Shown piece by piece: positions 55,762 through 64,000 of a DNA stretch of 64,000 bases (within the stretch, counting starts at the first letter, position 1; each line of letters begins with the position of its first letter). The DNA lies in NCBI RefSeq assembly GCF_027580225.2, contig NW_027395284.1, positions 391,478 to 455,477 on the forward strand, in the 5' to 3' direction. Under the pieces are notes generated by a model. It did not search any database. It was not told where the DNA came from and saw only the letters and a list, made by a program, of their open reading frames with translations. This stretch comes from Misgurnus anguillicaudatus (lineage: Eukaryota; Chordata; Actinopteri; Cypriniformes; Cobitidae). The position numbers and the translations under genes were made by a program.

Positions 55762-56500
55762 CTATTCGCACCGGATTAGTATTACCTGATGACCTCTAGT
55801 GATTTGTAATAATTGCGGAGGTTGTCTGTGATCTTAATCCCGTGCGAAGCGGCCATGTCTTTAATTTGTAAAGTAAAAATTCCTCCGCAAATCACCTACC
55901 ATATTTCGCCGAAACACGAGCTCCTCTGATAATTTTAGCCGCGTGGGAATTGGCATCTCTGTAATTTGGCCAGCATTTGTTACCTGTGCGCACATACAGA
56001 GACACTATACAAGATACCGATTTTTAATTTGCTTTCATGGGGAAACTTGAGGGCTTTATTAGTACCTATATTTCAGATTTCAAACGTCCTCTCGTCTATC
56101 TTGATAAAGGGTTTTATTTAATGCTGGTAAACAATCAGTTATATTTTGATGCCTTATGTATTTGTGTTGATCAGTAAGATTAAAGTAATTTTAAATCTTT
56201 AAAACTGCATTTAGATGACGCTAATTCTGTCATCCCAGTTTCACTTTTTTCCCCACACGTTCACTCACTGTATGATTTAACGAAATATGATTTGGTTAGG
56301 TACCTTTTACAGCATGTCGCGGTGTTGCGTAAATAGTGTTATGCAAAGCTTCAACAGTATATCTGGAGATAAGTCAGTAAATTTAAGTGAAATCACAGGC
56401 TTTGCTTATTCCGTGCGAACCGGCCACACGAAACTCAGACGTAGGGATGTAATTTCTAAATCACACAGGTCCCCAGATAATACTAATCCCGTGCGAATAG
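55762..56500. mobile_element. DNA element with CTATTCGCACGGGATTAGTATTA ends
   Basis: Left CTATTCGCACCGGATTAGTATTACCTG and inverse AGATAATACTAATCCCGTGCGAATAG at 56475-56500. Inner GTGCGAA(G/C)CGGCCA words recur on both arms. About 740 bp. No target duplication was resolved and no transposase is present. Confidence 0.75.
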
Positions 56501-56503
56501 TAC

Positions 56504-56703
56504 ATAAGTCTGTAAAAGCAATTGAAGGTAGGGGGGGCTGACCCAGTGGTGGTTTTAAAAGCCAGGAGAAGAGCTTTGAATTTGATGTGAGCCGCTATAG
56601 GAAGCCAGTGTAACCTGACGAAGAGAGGAGTGATGTGCACCCTCTTTGGCTTATTGAAGGCCACTTTTGCAGCAGAATTTGTGATCATCTGTTGGAGTTT
56701 CAA
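56504..56703 (-). pseudogene. LINE reverse-transcriptase C-terminal fragment
   Basis: Minus-strand frame with VHITPLFVRLHWLPIAAHIK followed by FKALLLAFKTTTGSAPP. This is the block H-I-T-P-x-L-x-x-L-H-W-L-P-(V/I) seen near the end of L2/CR1/Rex-type RT polyproteins (compare HISPVLMSLHWLPVQ in the LINE at 28195). Only about 40 residues remain; the upstream part is missing. Confidence 0.7.
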
Positions 56704-57857
56704 ATTTATTCTACTTTATCGTCAACTAATGATCTGATTTAATAGGTTGTGTTAGTAAACAGTTTTTTGTTTGCATAAAAGACGGTAAATAAAACAACAC
56801 ATGGTGCTTATATTCAGGAAATTACTATATATTGGGCCCTTACAATGGTCCATTACCCTCCTGTCTGTCATAAGAAATTTGCTTTGGCTAATATTCACAT
56901 GTTTATTTTCTAGATCAGGTGTAACAAATAATTATCTTTGAGCTTACCTGCTGTAAGAGACAATGCAATGCTAAATTTTAAACTTTTCACATTTGATTTA
57001 CTGTCTGTTAATGAAGAAGTAATTTTAGTAAAAGTTGTTCAGGAAATCAAAATTCCATAATAAACCTTATACTTACTTCAACAGAATAGCTCAACACTAA
57101 GAATTTTTGGCAAAAAAGTAATTTATTTAAAAGTTAATATGGATTAATCCTTTTTTACAAAGTTACAGTCAAGACCAGTGAGTGATTTTCTCTTCTTTTG
57201 TTTAACTTTAATGACTTCAACAGGTATACTGTTTATTAGGCAGGGTTTAGACAGAATGCAATAAAATGTTAACATTTAAACTATGTGCATGCGTGCTACC
57301 GGTGGATGAAGCATTGTGCCACTCATGATGCGTCGGATTTACAAGTTCAAGGCTGTCAATCTAATCATTATACAGCTGTATAATAGTTAGCGTTTGAATA
57401 CTTACATCTTTCTTGTACTTTCATTTTCTGAGGAATCGCACAGCTGTCCTCCTTTGAGTTGCACCTCTGTCTGTGATTTGATTTGTCATCTGGAATCATT
57501 TTGACTTTATCTTACTTAATGGGGCGCAGCGAAGATCTATTGGCTTTTGACATCACACTACCGCGAGATCGATTTAAAAGCATACAGAGTCATTTACTGT
57601 TGAATCGGTCTTGTGGTGCTAAGACATCACATGCCGATCGGTCTGTACAGTGCCGCAAGAAGCTAAACGAGCGCTGAACGTTGGGTTAAATAAGACGAAG
57701 ACATCAATGGTGGGTACGACCATGCACATGAGTGAAAAAAATACAGCAGAGAAGAATGTCTATTTTAGCGTTAGATTTCTTTTTTGAGCGTGAGAGCGTG
57801 AGATTGAGGCTGTATGCGTGACTGTCACGCCAGATGCGTGAGAGTTGGCTACCCTGC
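56704..57857. other. No gene seen; probable insertion
   Basis: Unassigned sequence between two pieces of what looks like one interspersed repeat. The right edge reads CGCCAGATGCGTGAGAGTTGGCTACCCTG, similar to an element terminus common in fish; the left edge could not be matched. Confidence 0.3.
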
Positions 57858-57948
57858 AATAGTCCAGTCTGGACAGGACAAGAGCCTGAACTAGGACTTG
57901 TGTAGCATGCTCAGATAGGAAAGGTCTATTTTTCCTAATGTTGTAGAG
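57858..57948. repeat. Interspersed repeat, left part, split by the hAT nest
   Basis: CAATAGTCCAGTCTGGACAG and following words to TTTTCCTAATGTTGTAGAG belong to a repeat that I have met in fish genomes. The continuation resumes at 63890 (TTGTAGTG GATAAATCTACAAGAG) after the target duplication. The stretch 56540-56703 (GCTTTGAATTTGATGTGAGC, GAAGCCAGTGTAACCTGACG) looks like an earlier part of the same repeat, on the strand opposite to the LINE RT relic. Confidence 0.5.
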
Positions 57949-58255
57949 CAGGGGTGTCCAGACTTTTTTGTGTGGTGGTCTACTTTGAAAATGATAAAGC
58001 CGGCAAGATCTACCTGCTAAACACTGTTAATTTTTTTATAACACTTTTAATGCTTGTTAGAACTATGCTGCATATATATCTACATTGAATTTAGGGCTGT
58101 CACCATTATACTCTATTCTTTTTTAGGAGTTAAACAAAATCCTTGAGTACATGTCGAATACTCCTTAAAATAGCGGAGATTGCGGAAACAAACTAGAAAA
58201 AACAACAGTATCAGAAGCATGTAGCTCAGTACTACGCTGCTTCGCTCGCTCGCTC

Positions 58256-58277
58256 GCCCTCTCTCTCTCTCTCTCTT
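58256..58277. repeat. (CT)n microsatellite
   Basis: Run of CTCTCT dinucleotides next to CGCTCGCTCGCTCG. Confidence 0.85.
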
Positions 58278-58861
58278 TCGTGCACTTACACACACACCAT
58301 GCGGGTGAATCGGCTCCTGTGTGAAGGCAAGAATGCGCGTCCTGGTAAATTTCGGAAGTTAGATTGCTGTGAGCTGCAGCAGCCTGTCATAAGATTTATA
58401 AAAACACATTTGAGAAAATATACGCAGCAACTCAAAAAGACTTGCGTGTTTCACAATTACTCTAAGACCATAATGCCAATTTCACACGTGGAGCAGCTAA
58501 CTTATGTGCGATCTACTGGCATTGCCTTTGCTATCGACTGGTCGATCGCGATCGATGTATTAGACCAGTGGTTCATAAACTTTTTCAGCGTGCGGCCCCC
58601 CTTGTGTACAGTGCATTTTTTCGCGGCCTCCCGAAAGAAAATTTATGACAAAAACATTTAATATTTTAATTAAACAAAACATAAAATTATACGTAGTAGC
58701 GCTGTTGGTTCCCTTTCAGTCGGTCACTACGACGTCACGTTGTGACCGACGAATTGGGAACCACTTCGCGGGTGACCTATCTATTTCGAGAAACTATGAA
58801 AACGCCAATGAACTTGGCATGCAGGTATTTGCATAATGCCGGTGCCGGCCCGCCAGGTGCG

Positions 58862-58869
58862 TATATAAG
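58862..58869 (+). promoter_or_regulatory. TATA-box candidate in the DIRS terminal repeat
   Basis: TATATAAG within GTATATAAGCCGCAGGTG, about 370 nt before the Gag-like start. The same box occurs inverted in the right repeat (about 63545). Confidence 0.45.
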
Positions 58870-59040
58870 CCGCAGGTGCACAATACCAAATCGGCTTTAT
58901 TGCTTCGAAGCCGGCAGATATCTGGTCACGAGAAGCTTACTGATCTTTGTAGATCCTTTATCTGAAGGGAAAATATTCTCAGCTTGCCGAAGTTGGTTGG
59001 GCAAAGACACCTCAGCAGAGGCTCGCAGTGTTTTTTCTCC

Positions 59041-59042
59041 AC

Positions 59043-59073
<31 letters not shown>

Positions 59074-59075
59074 TT
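59041..59075. repeat. (CT)n microsatellite in the DIRS leader
   Basis: Uninterrupted CT run in the leader upstream of the Gag-like gene; it ends in TTTAATTTAGG. Confidence 0.9.
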
Positions 59076-59235
59076 AATTTAGGACTTGAGTTCGAGTGAG
59101 TGCGTTGCCTCTCCCTGTGTGTTTCACCAGCTCGCACAAAAGAGTGATTTCCCTTAAAGAGCAGCACGTTTGAGCTTTGTGTCTTTTTAAAGACAGCCAT
59201 TAATTCGTGTCCCGGTCGGGATCGTCTTTTTAAAG

Positions 59236-59970
59236 ATGGATTTCCGTCCGTGCTCAGTTTCTGGATGCGGTGTGTTCATCGCCCGCCGGGATGGCCACGA
59301 GCATTGTTTTTCGTGTCTGGGGCTCCAGCACGCAGAGACAGCATTGCGTGATAGTTCATGCTCCATCTGCGAGGGCATGACTATGGCGGATTTGCGAGGA
59401 CGGGTGTCGTTCCTCCGGCAACGGCCCCCGCCTTCCAAATCTGGTGCTGCTAAGGGCGCAGCTACCAGACTTGCGGTGCTGGGTCGGTCTGCTCTGAGAC
59501 ACCTGCACGCGGGAGGTCATGATTTGGCGGAGTTCTCTGATCTGGTGCTTCGTGTGACCAAGGTCACCGCACGGGCCGTCGGGCGTGCAATGTCTACCCT
59601 GTTAGTCCAGGAACGCCATCTCTGGCTGTGCCTGGCGGACAAGAAGGATGCTGATAAGACCCGGCTCCTGAATGCTCCGGTTTCCCAGGCCGGCCTGTTC
59701 GGCGAGACGGTTGAGGAGTTTGCGCAGCAATTCTCCGCGGCCAAGAAGCAGACTGAGGCAATCGCTCAGATCATGCCACGTCGGAAGCGTCCTGCGCCTG
59801 CCCCGTCTACGTCGGCGCCTCAGCCTGCTCCTCGCCGAGGGCATCCTGCGGCGGCCGCCCCCGTTCCTCCCCGGGGCTCTTCTAAGAAGCGAGGAACCGG
59901 TCATCAGCAGTCCGCCCCGCCTGCTCAGCCCGCTTCAAAGGGTGGAAAAAGGAAGTCGAAGCGGCCCTGA
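59236..59970 (+). CDS. DIRS Gag-like protein
   Basis: Intact 244-residue frame, the first gene of the DIRS element. The N-terminus MDFRPCSVSGCGVFIARRDG, then HEHCFSCLGLQHAE and CSICEGM contains regularly spaced Cys and His residues (C-x4-C, H-x2-C-x2-C, C-x2-C) that suggest a zinc-binding fold. The middle is helical. The C-terminal 70 residues are basic and rich in Pro, Ala and Arg, ending KGGKRKSKRP, probably for nucleic-acid binding. The ATG is the first in frame after the leader. Role: packaging of the retrotransposon RNA, by analogy. High GC compared with the flanking hAT sequence. It is the only undamaged gene of this element. Confidence 0.85.
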   Translation: MDFRPCSVSGCGVFIARRDGHEHCFSCLGLQHAETALRDSSCSICEGMTMADLRGRVSFLRQRPPPSKSGAAKGAATRLAVLGRSALRHLHAGGHDLAEFSDLVLRVTKVTARAVGRAMSTLLVQERHLWLCLADKKDADKTRLLNAPVSQAGLFGETVEEFAQQFSAAKKQTEAIAQIMPRRKRPAPAPSTSAPQPAPRRGHPAAAAPVPPRGSSKKRGTGHQQSAPPAQPASKGGKRKSKRP

Positions 59971-60647
59971 GACGGGCGACCTAGAGATGGAGGGGATCGC
60001 TCTTCGGGAGATGGTGAAGGCACCACTCCCCCCACCGGAGGAGGGCCGGTTGGGGAATCCTTTGTTTCATTTTTCTGTTCCGCCGACTTTTTAGTCGGCA
60101 CCCACACAATCACAGAAAGAGCGAATTCCACTTCCATCTCTAGGTCTTCAGATGAACGCCAGAGACACGAGCGGGCTCATAACCCCCTATTGTTCTCCGA
60201 TTCATCAGAGAAGTACGAGAGCAACGCACAGGCTCATAACCCCACCGTGCTTTCCAACTTCTCAGGCGGTAGGAGACAATTACAGGCTCATAACCCATCG
60301 TCTTCCTCCTCCTCCTTCGCCAGAGGGTGCATCGAGTGGCGTGAGGTGTCTTCAGCAGAGCCTCCCTTACTCACCCACCCAGCAGCGGACTCAGATGAGT
60401 GTTACCATACACAACACTGCTGTCTGTGCGGCCAATACGCACACAACGGCGATCACCTTCGTTGCGCCCGCCGCAGGTACACCGATCGTGCCTTTAGTCC
60501 CCCTCGCACGGTATCTGGGGGCGTGGGAACAGCTGCCGAGCCCGTGGCATTGGCTTTTACGCACAATTCGTCTCGGCTATGCGATCCAATTATCCCGGCG
60601 TTCCCCCAAATTCTCCGGCTTTCGTTTCACTGCGGTGAGAGCTGCCG
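59971..60647 (+). other. DIRS region between Gag-like and RT, frames broken
   Basis: GC-rich sequence with overlapping open frames in different phases (59672-60094, 60152-60721, 60190-60726). Part of this is probably the N-terminal extension of the Pol frame: LGAWEQLPSPWHWLLRTIRL GYAIQLSRRSPKFSG in the frame of 60152 is typical of the segment just before DIRS RT. It joins the RT frame only after a shift near 60690. Confidence 0.6.
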
Positions 60648-62375
60648 ATGCGCACGTCCCTTCGTGCGGAGGTCGCTGTCTTATTGGCGAAGGACACGAT
60701 CGAGCCGGTCCCTCCAGCTGAGATGAGGTCGGGGTTTTACAGCCCTTACTTCATTGTACCCAAGAAAAGCGGCGGCTTGCGACCAATCCTTCACCTGCGT
60801 TCGCTGAACCGTGCACTTCACAGAATGCCGTTCAAGATGCTGACGTCCAAACCCATATTTCCATGCATTCGTCCAAACGATTGGTCCGCATCTATCGACC
60901 TGAAGGACGCGTACTTCCACGTATCGATTCTCCCCCGGCACAGGCCGTTTCTCCGCTTTGCGTTTGAGGGGCGAGCATACCAGTACAAAGTCCTCCCATT
61001 CGGGCTTTCTCTGTCACCCCGTATATTCACCAAAGTAGTGGAGGGGGCTTTAAAACCCCTGAGAGAGAAAGGTGTGTGCATTCTCGCGTATCTAGACAAT
61101 TGGCTCATAATAGCTCAAACACGTCAGACGCTGTGCGATCACAGAGATTTAACTCTAAAACACCTCACTAGTTAGGGTCTTCGGGTCAACTGGAAAAGAG
61201 CAAGCTTTGCCCCGTGCAGAGAATCTCTTTTCTCGGGATGAAACTGGACTCGGTCGATTTGACAGCTCGTCTAACAGAAGCGCGTGTACAGTCGATTCTG
61301 ACTTGCCTGAATACATTCAAGAGCAAGAGCGCGGTCCCGCTGAAACAATTCAGAAGCTCCTGGGGCATATGGCAGCAGCTGCGGCTGTGACACCACTCGG
61401 GCTGCTTCATATGCGACCGCTTCAGCATTGGCTTCACGACCGAGTCCCGAGGAGAGCGTGGCTGCGCGGCATTCACCGTGTTATCATTACATCTGTGTGT
61501 CGTCGCACTTTCACTTCGTGGTCAGACCGTGCATTTCTCCGAGCCGGTTTGCCTCTGAGACAGGTTTACAGGCATGCAATGTATGCACAGATGCTTCGGA
61601 CACGGGGTGGGGGGCCACTTACGATGGGCTTGCGGCTTCGGGGGTCTGGACGGCACCCCAGCTGCATTGGCACATAAATTGCAGAGAAATGTGGGTTCTA
61701 TATCTTGCGCTCGTCTGTTTCAGCAATGAGTTACGGGTCAAAGACGTATTAGTTCGCACAGACAATACTGCAACCGTTGTGTACATCAATCGCCAAGGCG
61801 GTTTACGCTCGCGTCACCTGTCACATCTCGCCCGTCACCACCTCACTTGGAGTCAGAATAATTTGAGGTCTCTTCATGCCATTTACATTCCGGGCATGCT
61901 CAATGTAGAGGCGGATGTGCTCTCTCGGGCTGCGCGTCCCGACGAATGGCGGCTCCACCCCATAACGGTTCAGCAGATTTGGAGACGTTTTGGCAGAGCG
62001 CAGATAGATCTGTTTGCTTCCCCAGAGACGGCCCATTGTCGCCTGTTCTATTCACTAGCCGACGACTCGCTCGGCGTGGATGCATTGGCACACAGCTGGC
62101 CACGAAACATGCGCAAATACGCGTTCCCTCCAGTGAGCCTCATTGCGCAAACCCTATGCAAGATCCGGGAGGACGAGGAAAGCGTGCTGTTGGTGGCACC
62201 ATATTGGACAACCAGGAGTTGGTTTCCAGAACTCTCTCTCCTCGCGACACCCCCTCCTTGGAAGATTCCCCTGAGGAAGGACCTTCTTTCTCAACAAGAG
62301 GGAACATTATGGCACCCGCGCCCTGACCTGTGGAACCTCCATGTGTGGTCTCTGGACGGGGCACAGAGGACATGA
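60648..62375 (+). pseudogene. DIRS reverse transcriptase and RNase H, disrupted
   Basis: RT domain at about 60690-61175: FYSPYFIVPKKSGGLRPILH LRSLN, ASIDLKDAYFHVSI and VLPFGLSLSPRIFTKVVEGA. The catalytic box reads AYLDNWLIIA at 61086-61115, where DIRS enzymes normally have YLDDWL: the second Asp codon is AAT. A TAG at 61173-61175 interrupts the frame, then VNWKKSKLCPVQRISFLGMK continues. The segment LLGHMAAAAAVTPLGLLHMR lies in another frame (about 61345-61560), and from about 61570 the first frame resumes with RNase H: CTDASDTGWGATYDG, WVLYLAL and VLVRTDNTATVVYINRQGG. A methylase-like region seen in some DIRS elements follows (LHPITVQQIWRRFGRAQIDL FASPE). At least one stop and two frameshifts: inactive. 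Confidence 0.92.
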
Positions 62376-63380
62376 GTGATTTATCGCAAAAGGTTTCTAA
62401 CACTATTGCTGCAGCGCGAGCGCCGTCTACGAAACAGGCTTACGCGCTTAAATGGAACCGGTTTGTCGACTGGTGTTCTTCCCAATGTGAGAACCCCCGA
62501 GAATGCCCGATTAGTGTTGTGCTTTTGTATCTCCAGCGTCGCTTGGAGAATAGGCTGTCACCATCCACTATTAAGGTCGATATCGCTGCGATATCAGCTC
62601 ATCATTCACCCGTAAACGGTAGGACAGTGGGTCAGCACGACCTGGTCATTAGATTTCTCAGAGGCGCTCGAAGGCTGAATCCTTCGCGTCCTCCCTCTAT
62701 TCCTCCTTGGGACCTGTCCTTGGTGCTGAAATCACTCCAGGAAGCCCCATTTGAGCCTCTGCATACTGTGAGTGTTAAATTTCTTACTATGAAGACTTTA
62801 ACTCTCCTTGCTTTGGCTTCTGTTAAGAGGATAGGGGATATTCATGAATTTTCGGTCGATGATTCGTGCCTTCAGTTCGGGCCAGCTGCATCCAGCGTAA
62901 CACTGAGACCCCGGCCCGGCTTCGTGCCCAAAGTTCCCACCACTCCTTTCAGAGATCAGGTGGTGAACCTGCAAGCGCTGCCTTTGGAGGAGGCAGACCC
63001 AGCCATGGCTTGGTTGTGCCCTGTTAGTGCACTACGTGTGTATATAGACAGGACGCAAAGCTTTAGGACCTCAGATCAGCTCTTTGTTTGTTACGGTGGT
63101 CAGCAGAAAGGGAAAGCTGTCACCAAGCAGAGGATGTCCTGTTGGATTGTGGATACTATAGCCCTTGCATATCAAAAGCAAGACGTGCCTTTAATCTAGA
63201 CGTCCATTTAATTTACGTGCTCACTATACACGCAGTGTGGCATCATCTTGGGCACTGGCTCGTGGTTCCTCGCTAACGGATATTTGTAGAGCTGCAGGCT
63301 GGGCGACACCTAATACGTTCACAAGATACTATTGTGTTCGTGTCGAGCCAGTATCCACTCGGGTTCTTTCTGTTAACTAG
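62372..63380 (+). pseudogene. DIRS tyrosine recombinase, frameshifted near the C-terminus
   Basis: The likely start is MSDLSQKVSNTIAAARAPST at 62372. The N-terminal SAM-like core-binding region has KQAYALKWNRFVDWCSSQ and RLSPSTIKVDIAAISAHH. The catalytic domain has the first Arg in ASVKRIGDIHEFSV (about 62820-62860) and continues to YGGQQKGKAVTKQRMSCWIV. The frame ends at 63199, but a shifted frame from about 63201 encodes LRAHYTRSVASSWALARGSS (His-x2-Arg), DICRAAGWATPNTFTRYYCV (catalytic Tyr) and a stop at 63378-63380. All four R-H-R-Y positions are present across two frames, so one indel inactivates it. It would integrate the circular DNA without TSD. Confidence 0.93.
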
Positions 63381-63889
63381 TTAAGAACACAGAGGGTCGG
63401 CTCGTGTGTCGGCTTGGAGCCTCTATTTTGGTGCTGCACATTTGCACCATTACAGTTTGCTGTTCCATTGCTGTTTTCAGGCCGGGCACTGTTGCTCGGC
63501 TTCTCAGCAATAATATAGCTGATTTGGTATTGTGCACCTGCGGCTTATATACGCACCTGGCGGGGCGGCGCCGGCATTATGCAAATACCTGCATGCCAAG
63601 TTCATTGGCGTTTTCATAGTTTCTCGAAGTAGATAAGTCACCCGCGAAGCGGTTCCCAATTCGTCGGTCACGACGTGACGTCTCCGTTCCCTTCCTTCAA
63701 AGAACGAGGGTTACATACGTAACCGAGACGTTAGTTGGCTTATTATTTTTTAGGTTTAATTACACAGAATTCATGATAAATTATTGTATTTTATAAAATG
63801 TCATAAAACTGGGGCCCCCCGGCACCATCTTGCGGCCCCCCTGGGGGTCCCGGCCCCCAGTTTGAAAACCATTGTATTAGACACCCCTG

Positions 63890-64000
63890 TTGTAGTGGAT
63901 AAATCTACAAGAGCGGGCGGTGCTGGTGACATGATCCGTGAAACTGAGCTCATTATCAATGACCACTCCCAGGTTTCTGGCTGTTCTTGAAGACGTAATG
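63890..64000. repeat. Interspersed repeat, right part
   Basis: Begins with the duplicated TTGTAGTG and continues the repeat interrupted at 57948. It runs off the end of the window (GACCACTCCCAGGTTTCTGG). Confidence 0.5.

Larger units (their letters stand above)
58710..63731 (+). mobile_element. DIRS1-like retrotransposon, nearly complete
   Basis: Inverted terminal repeats at about 58731-58895 and 63525-63682 (GACGTCACGTTGTGACCGAC, GGCATGCAGGTATTTGCATA and their inverses). Outer parts GGTTCCCTTTCAGTCGGTC and CGTTCCCTTCCTTCAAAGAACGAGGGTTACATACGTAACC differ, as expected where the internal complementary region follows the right repeat. Order of genes: Gag-like, RT-RNase H, tyrosine recombinase. 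No TSD was seen, in agreement with recombinase-mediated insertion of a circular intermediate. It is about 5.0 kb long. Confidence 0.9.
58566..63874. mobile_element. Inner hAT-like element CAGTGGTTCATAAAC hosting a DIRS1-like element
   Basis: Left CAGTGGTTCATAAACTTTTTCAGCGTGCGGCCCCCC, right inverse of CAATGGTTTTCAAACTGGGGG, perfect 8-bp TSD TATTAGAC at 58558-58565 and 63875-63882. Apart from the DIRS insertion, less than 300 bp of the element remain, with no transposase. Confidence 0.92.
57949..63889. mobile_element. Outer hAT-like element CAGGGGTGTCCAGAC
   Basis: Left CAGGGGTGTCCAGACTTT and right inverse AGACACCCCTG, with TTGTAGAG (57941-57948) and TTGTAGTG (63890-63897) as a 7-of-8 target duplication. 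Almost all of its length is a second hAT (58566-63874) that landed about 15 bp from the right end. Confidence 0.85.

Noticed and set aside
59602..59904. Arginine-rich minus-strand frame opposite the Gag-like gene
   Set aside because: Antisense shadow of the Pro/Ala-rich C-terminus; composition is explained by the sense gene.

Overview
The window looks like a repeat-saturated intergenic/intronic stretch of a teleost genome, most likely a cypriniform (zebrafish or carp relative). This is inferred from four things: a FISNA-NACHT NLR gene of the fish-expanded NLR-C type, fish-type Tc1, hAT and DIRS1 elements, an L1/Tx1-like LINE, and an AT-rich background. No bacterial or organellar sequence and no CRISPR array was seen. 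Host coding sequence is a small minority of the 64 kb; most of the rest is transposable elements nested inside each other, many of which can be bounded by terminal inverted repeats and target site duplications (TSDs).

Host genes. (1) A plus-strand NLRC3-like gene has four exons at 1794-1891, 1998-2058, 2469-2673 and 3203-4964 (N-terminal peptides, helical segment, FISNA, NACHT with Walker A and B). Its next phase-compatible exon, a 174-nt leucine-rich-repeat exon, lies at 52026-52199, so the intervening intron would be about 47 kb and made largely of transposons. (2) A minus-strand gene of an unnamed multi-exon fish family appears to run from about 29.3 kb (first coding exon) through 24.86-24.60 kb to a terminal exon at 16.65-16.34 kb; the terminal exon carries an in-frame stop and a frameshift, so it is probably a pseudogene. 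(3) A possible two-exon small plus-strand gene (14614-15444) and an orphan exon (43431-43667) are weaker.

Mobile elements by region. 0.2-1.2 kb: hAT-like non-autonomous element. 6.3-14.0 kb: a complete L1/Tx1-like LINE on the minus strand with a 13-bp TSD, interrupted by a 2.4-kb hAT element that itself carries a 1.3-kb pogo-like element encoding a PHD finger, and by a 213-bp hAT MITE. 16.9-21.4 kb: a hAT-like element containing a TA-flanked MITE and a second hAT, which contains a TTAA element with a tRNA-like core. 21.5-24.5 kb and 36.96-38.76 kb: two relatives of one long inverted-repeat element; the first carries a dead Tc1 transposon, the second has been converted into a large palindrome. 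25.2-28.7 kb: an L2-like LINE inserted in a foldback element. 30.8-34.5 kb: a 5'-truncated LINE flanked by about 470-bp direct repeats, as if it made an exceptionally long TSD. 34.5-36.9 kb: hAT transposase fragment and a MITE. 39.3-40.3 kb: hAT-like element. 44.8-51.9 kb: a 7.1-kb hAT-like element filled by a decayed DIRS element, itself hit by another hAT and carrying a minisatellite-like region. 53-56.5 kb: MITEs and a hAT. 57.9-63.9 kb: hAT inside hAT, with a DIRS1-like tyrosine-recombinase retrotransposon inside.

Together the window records the history of an expanded intron: insertions spare recognisable exons, and the order of events can be read from the nesting. All product calls are from motif recognition by eye; no database search was run.
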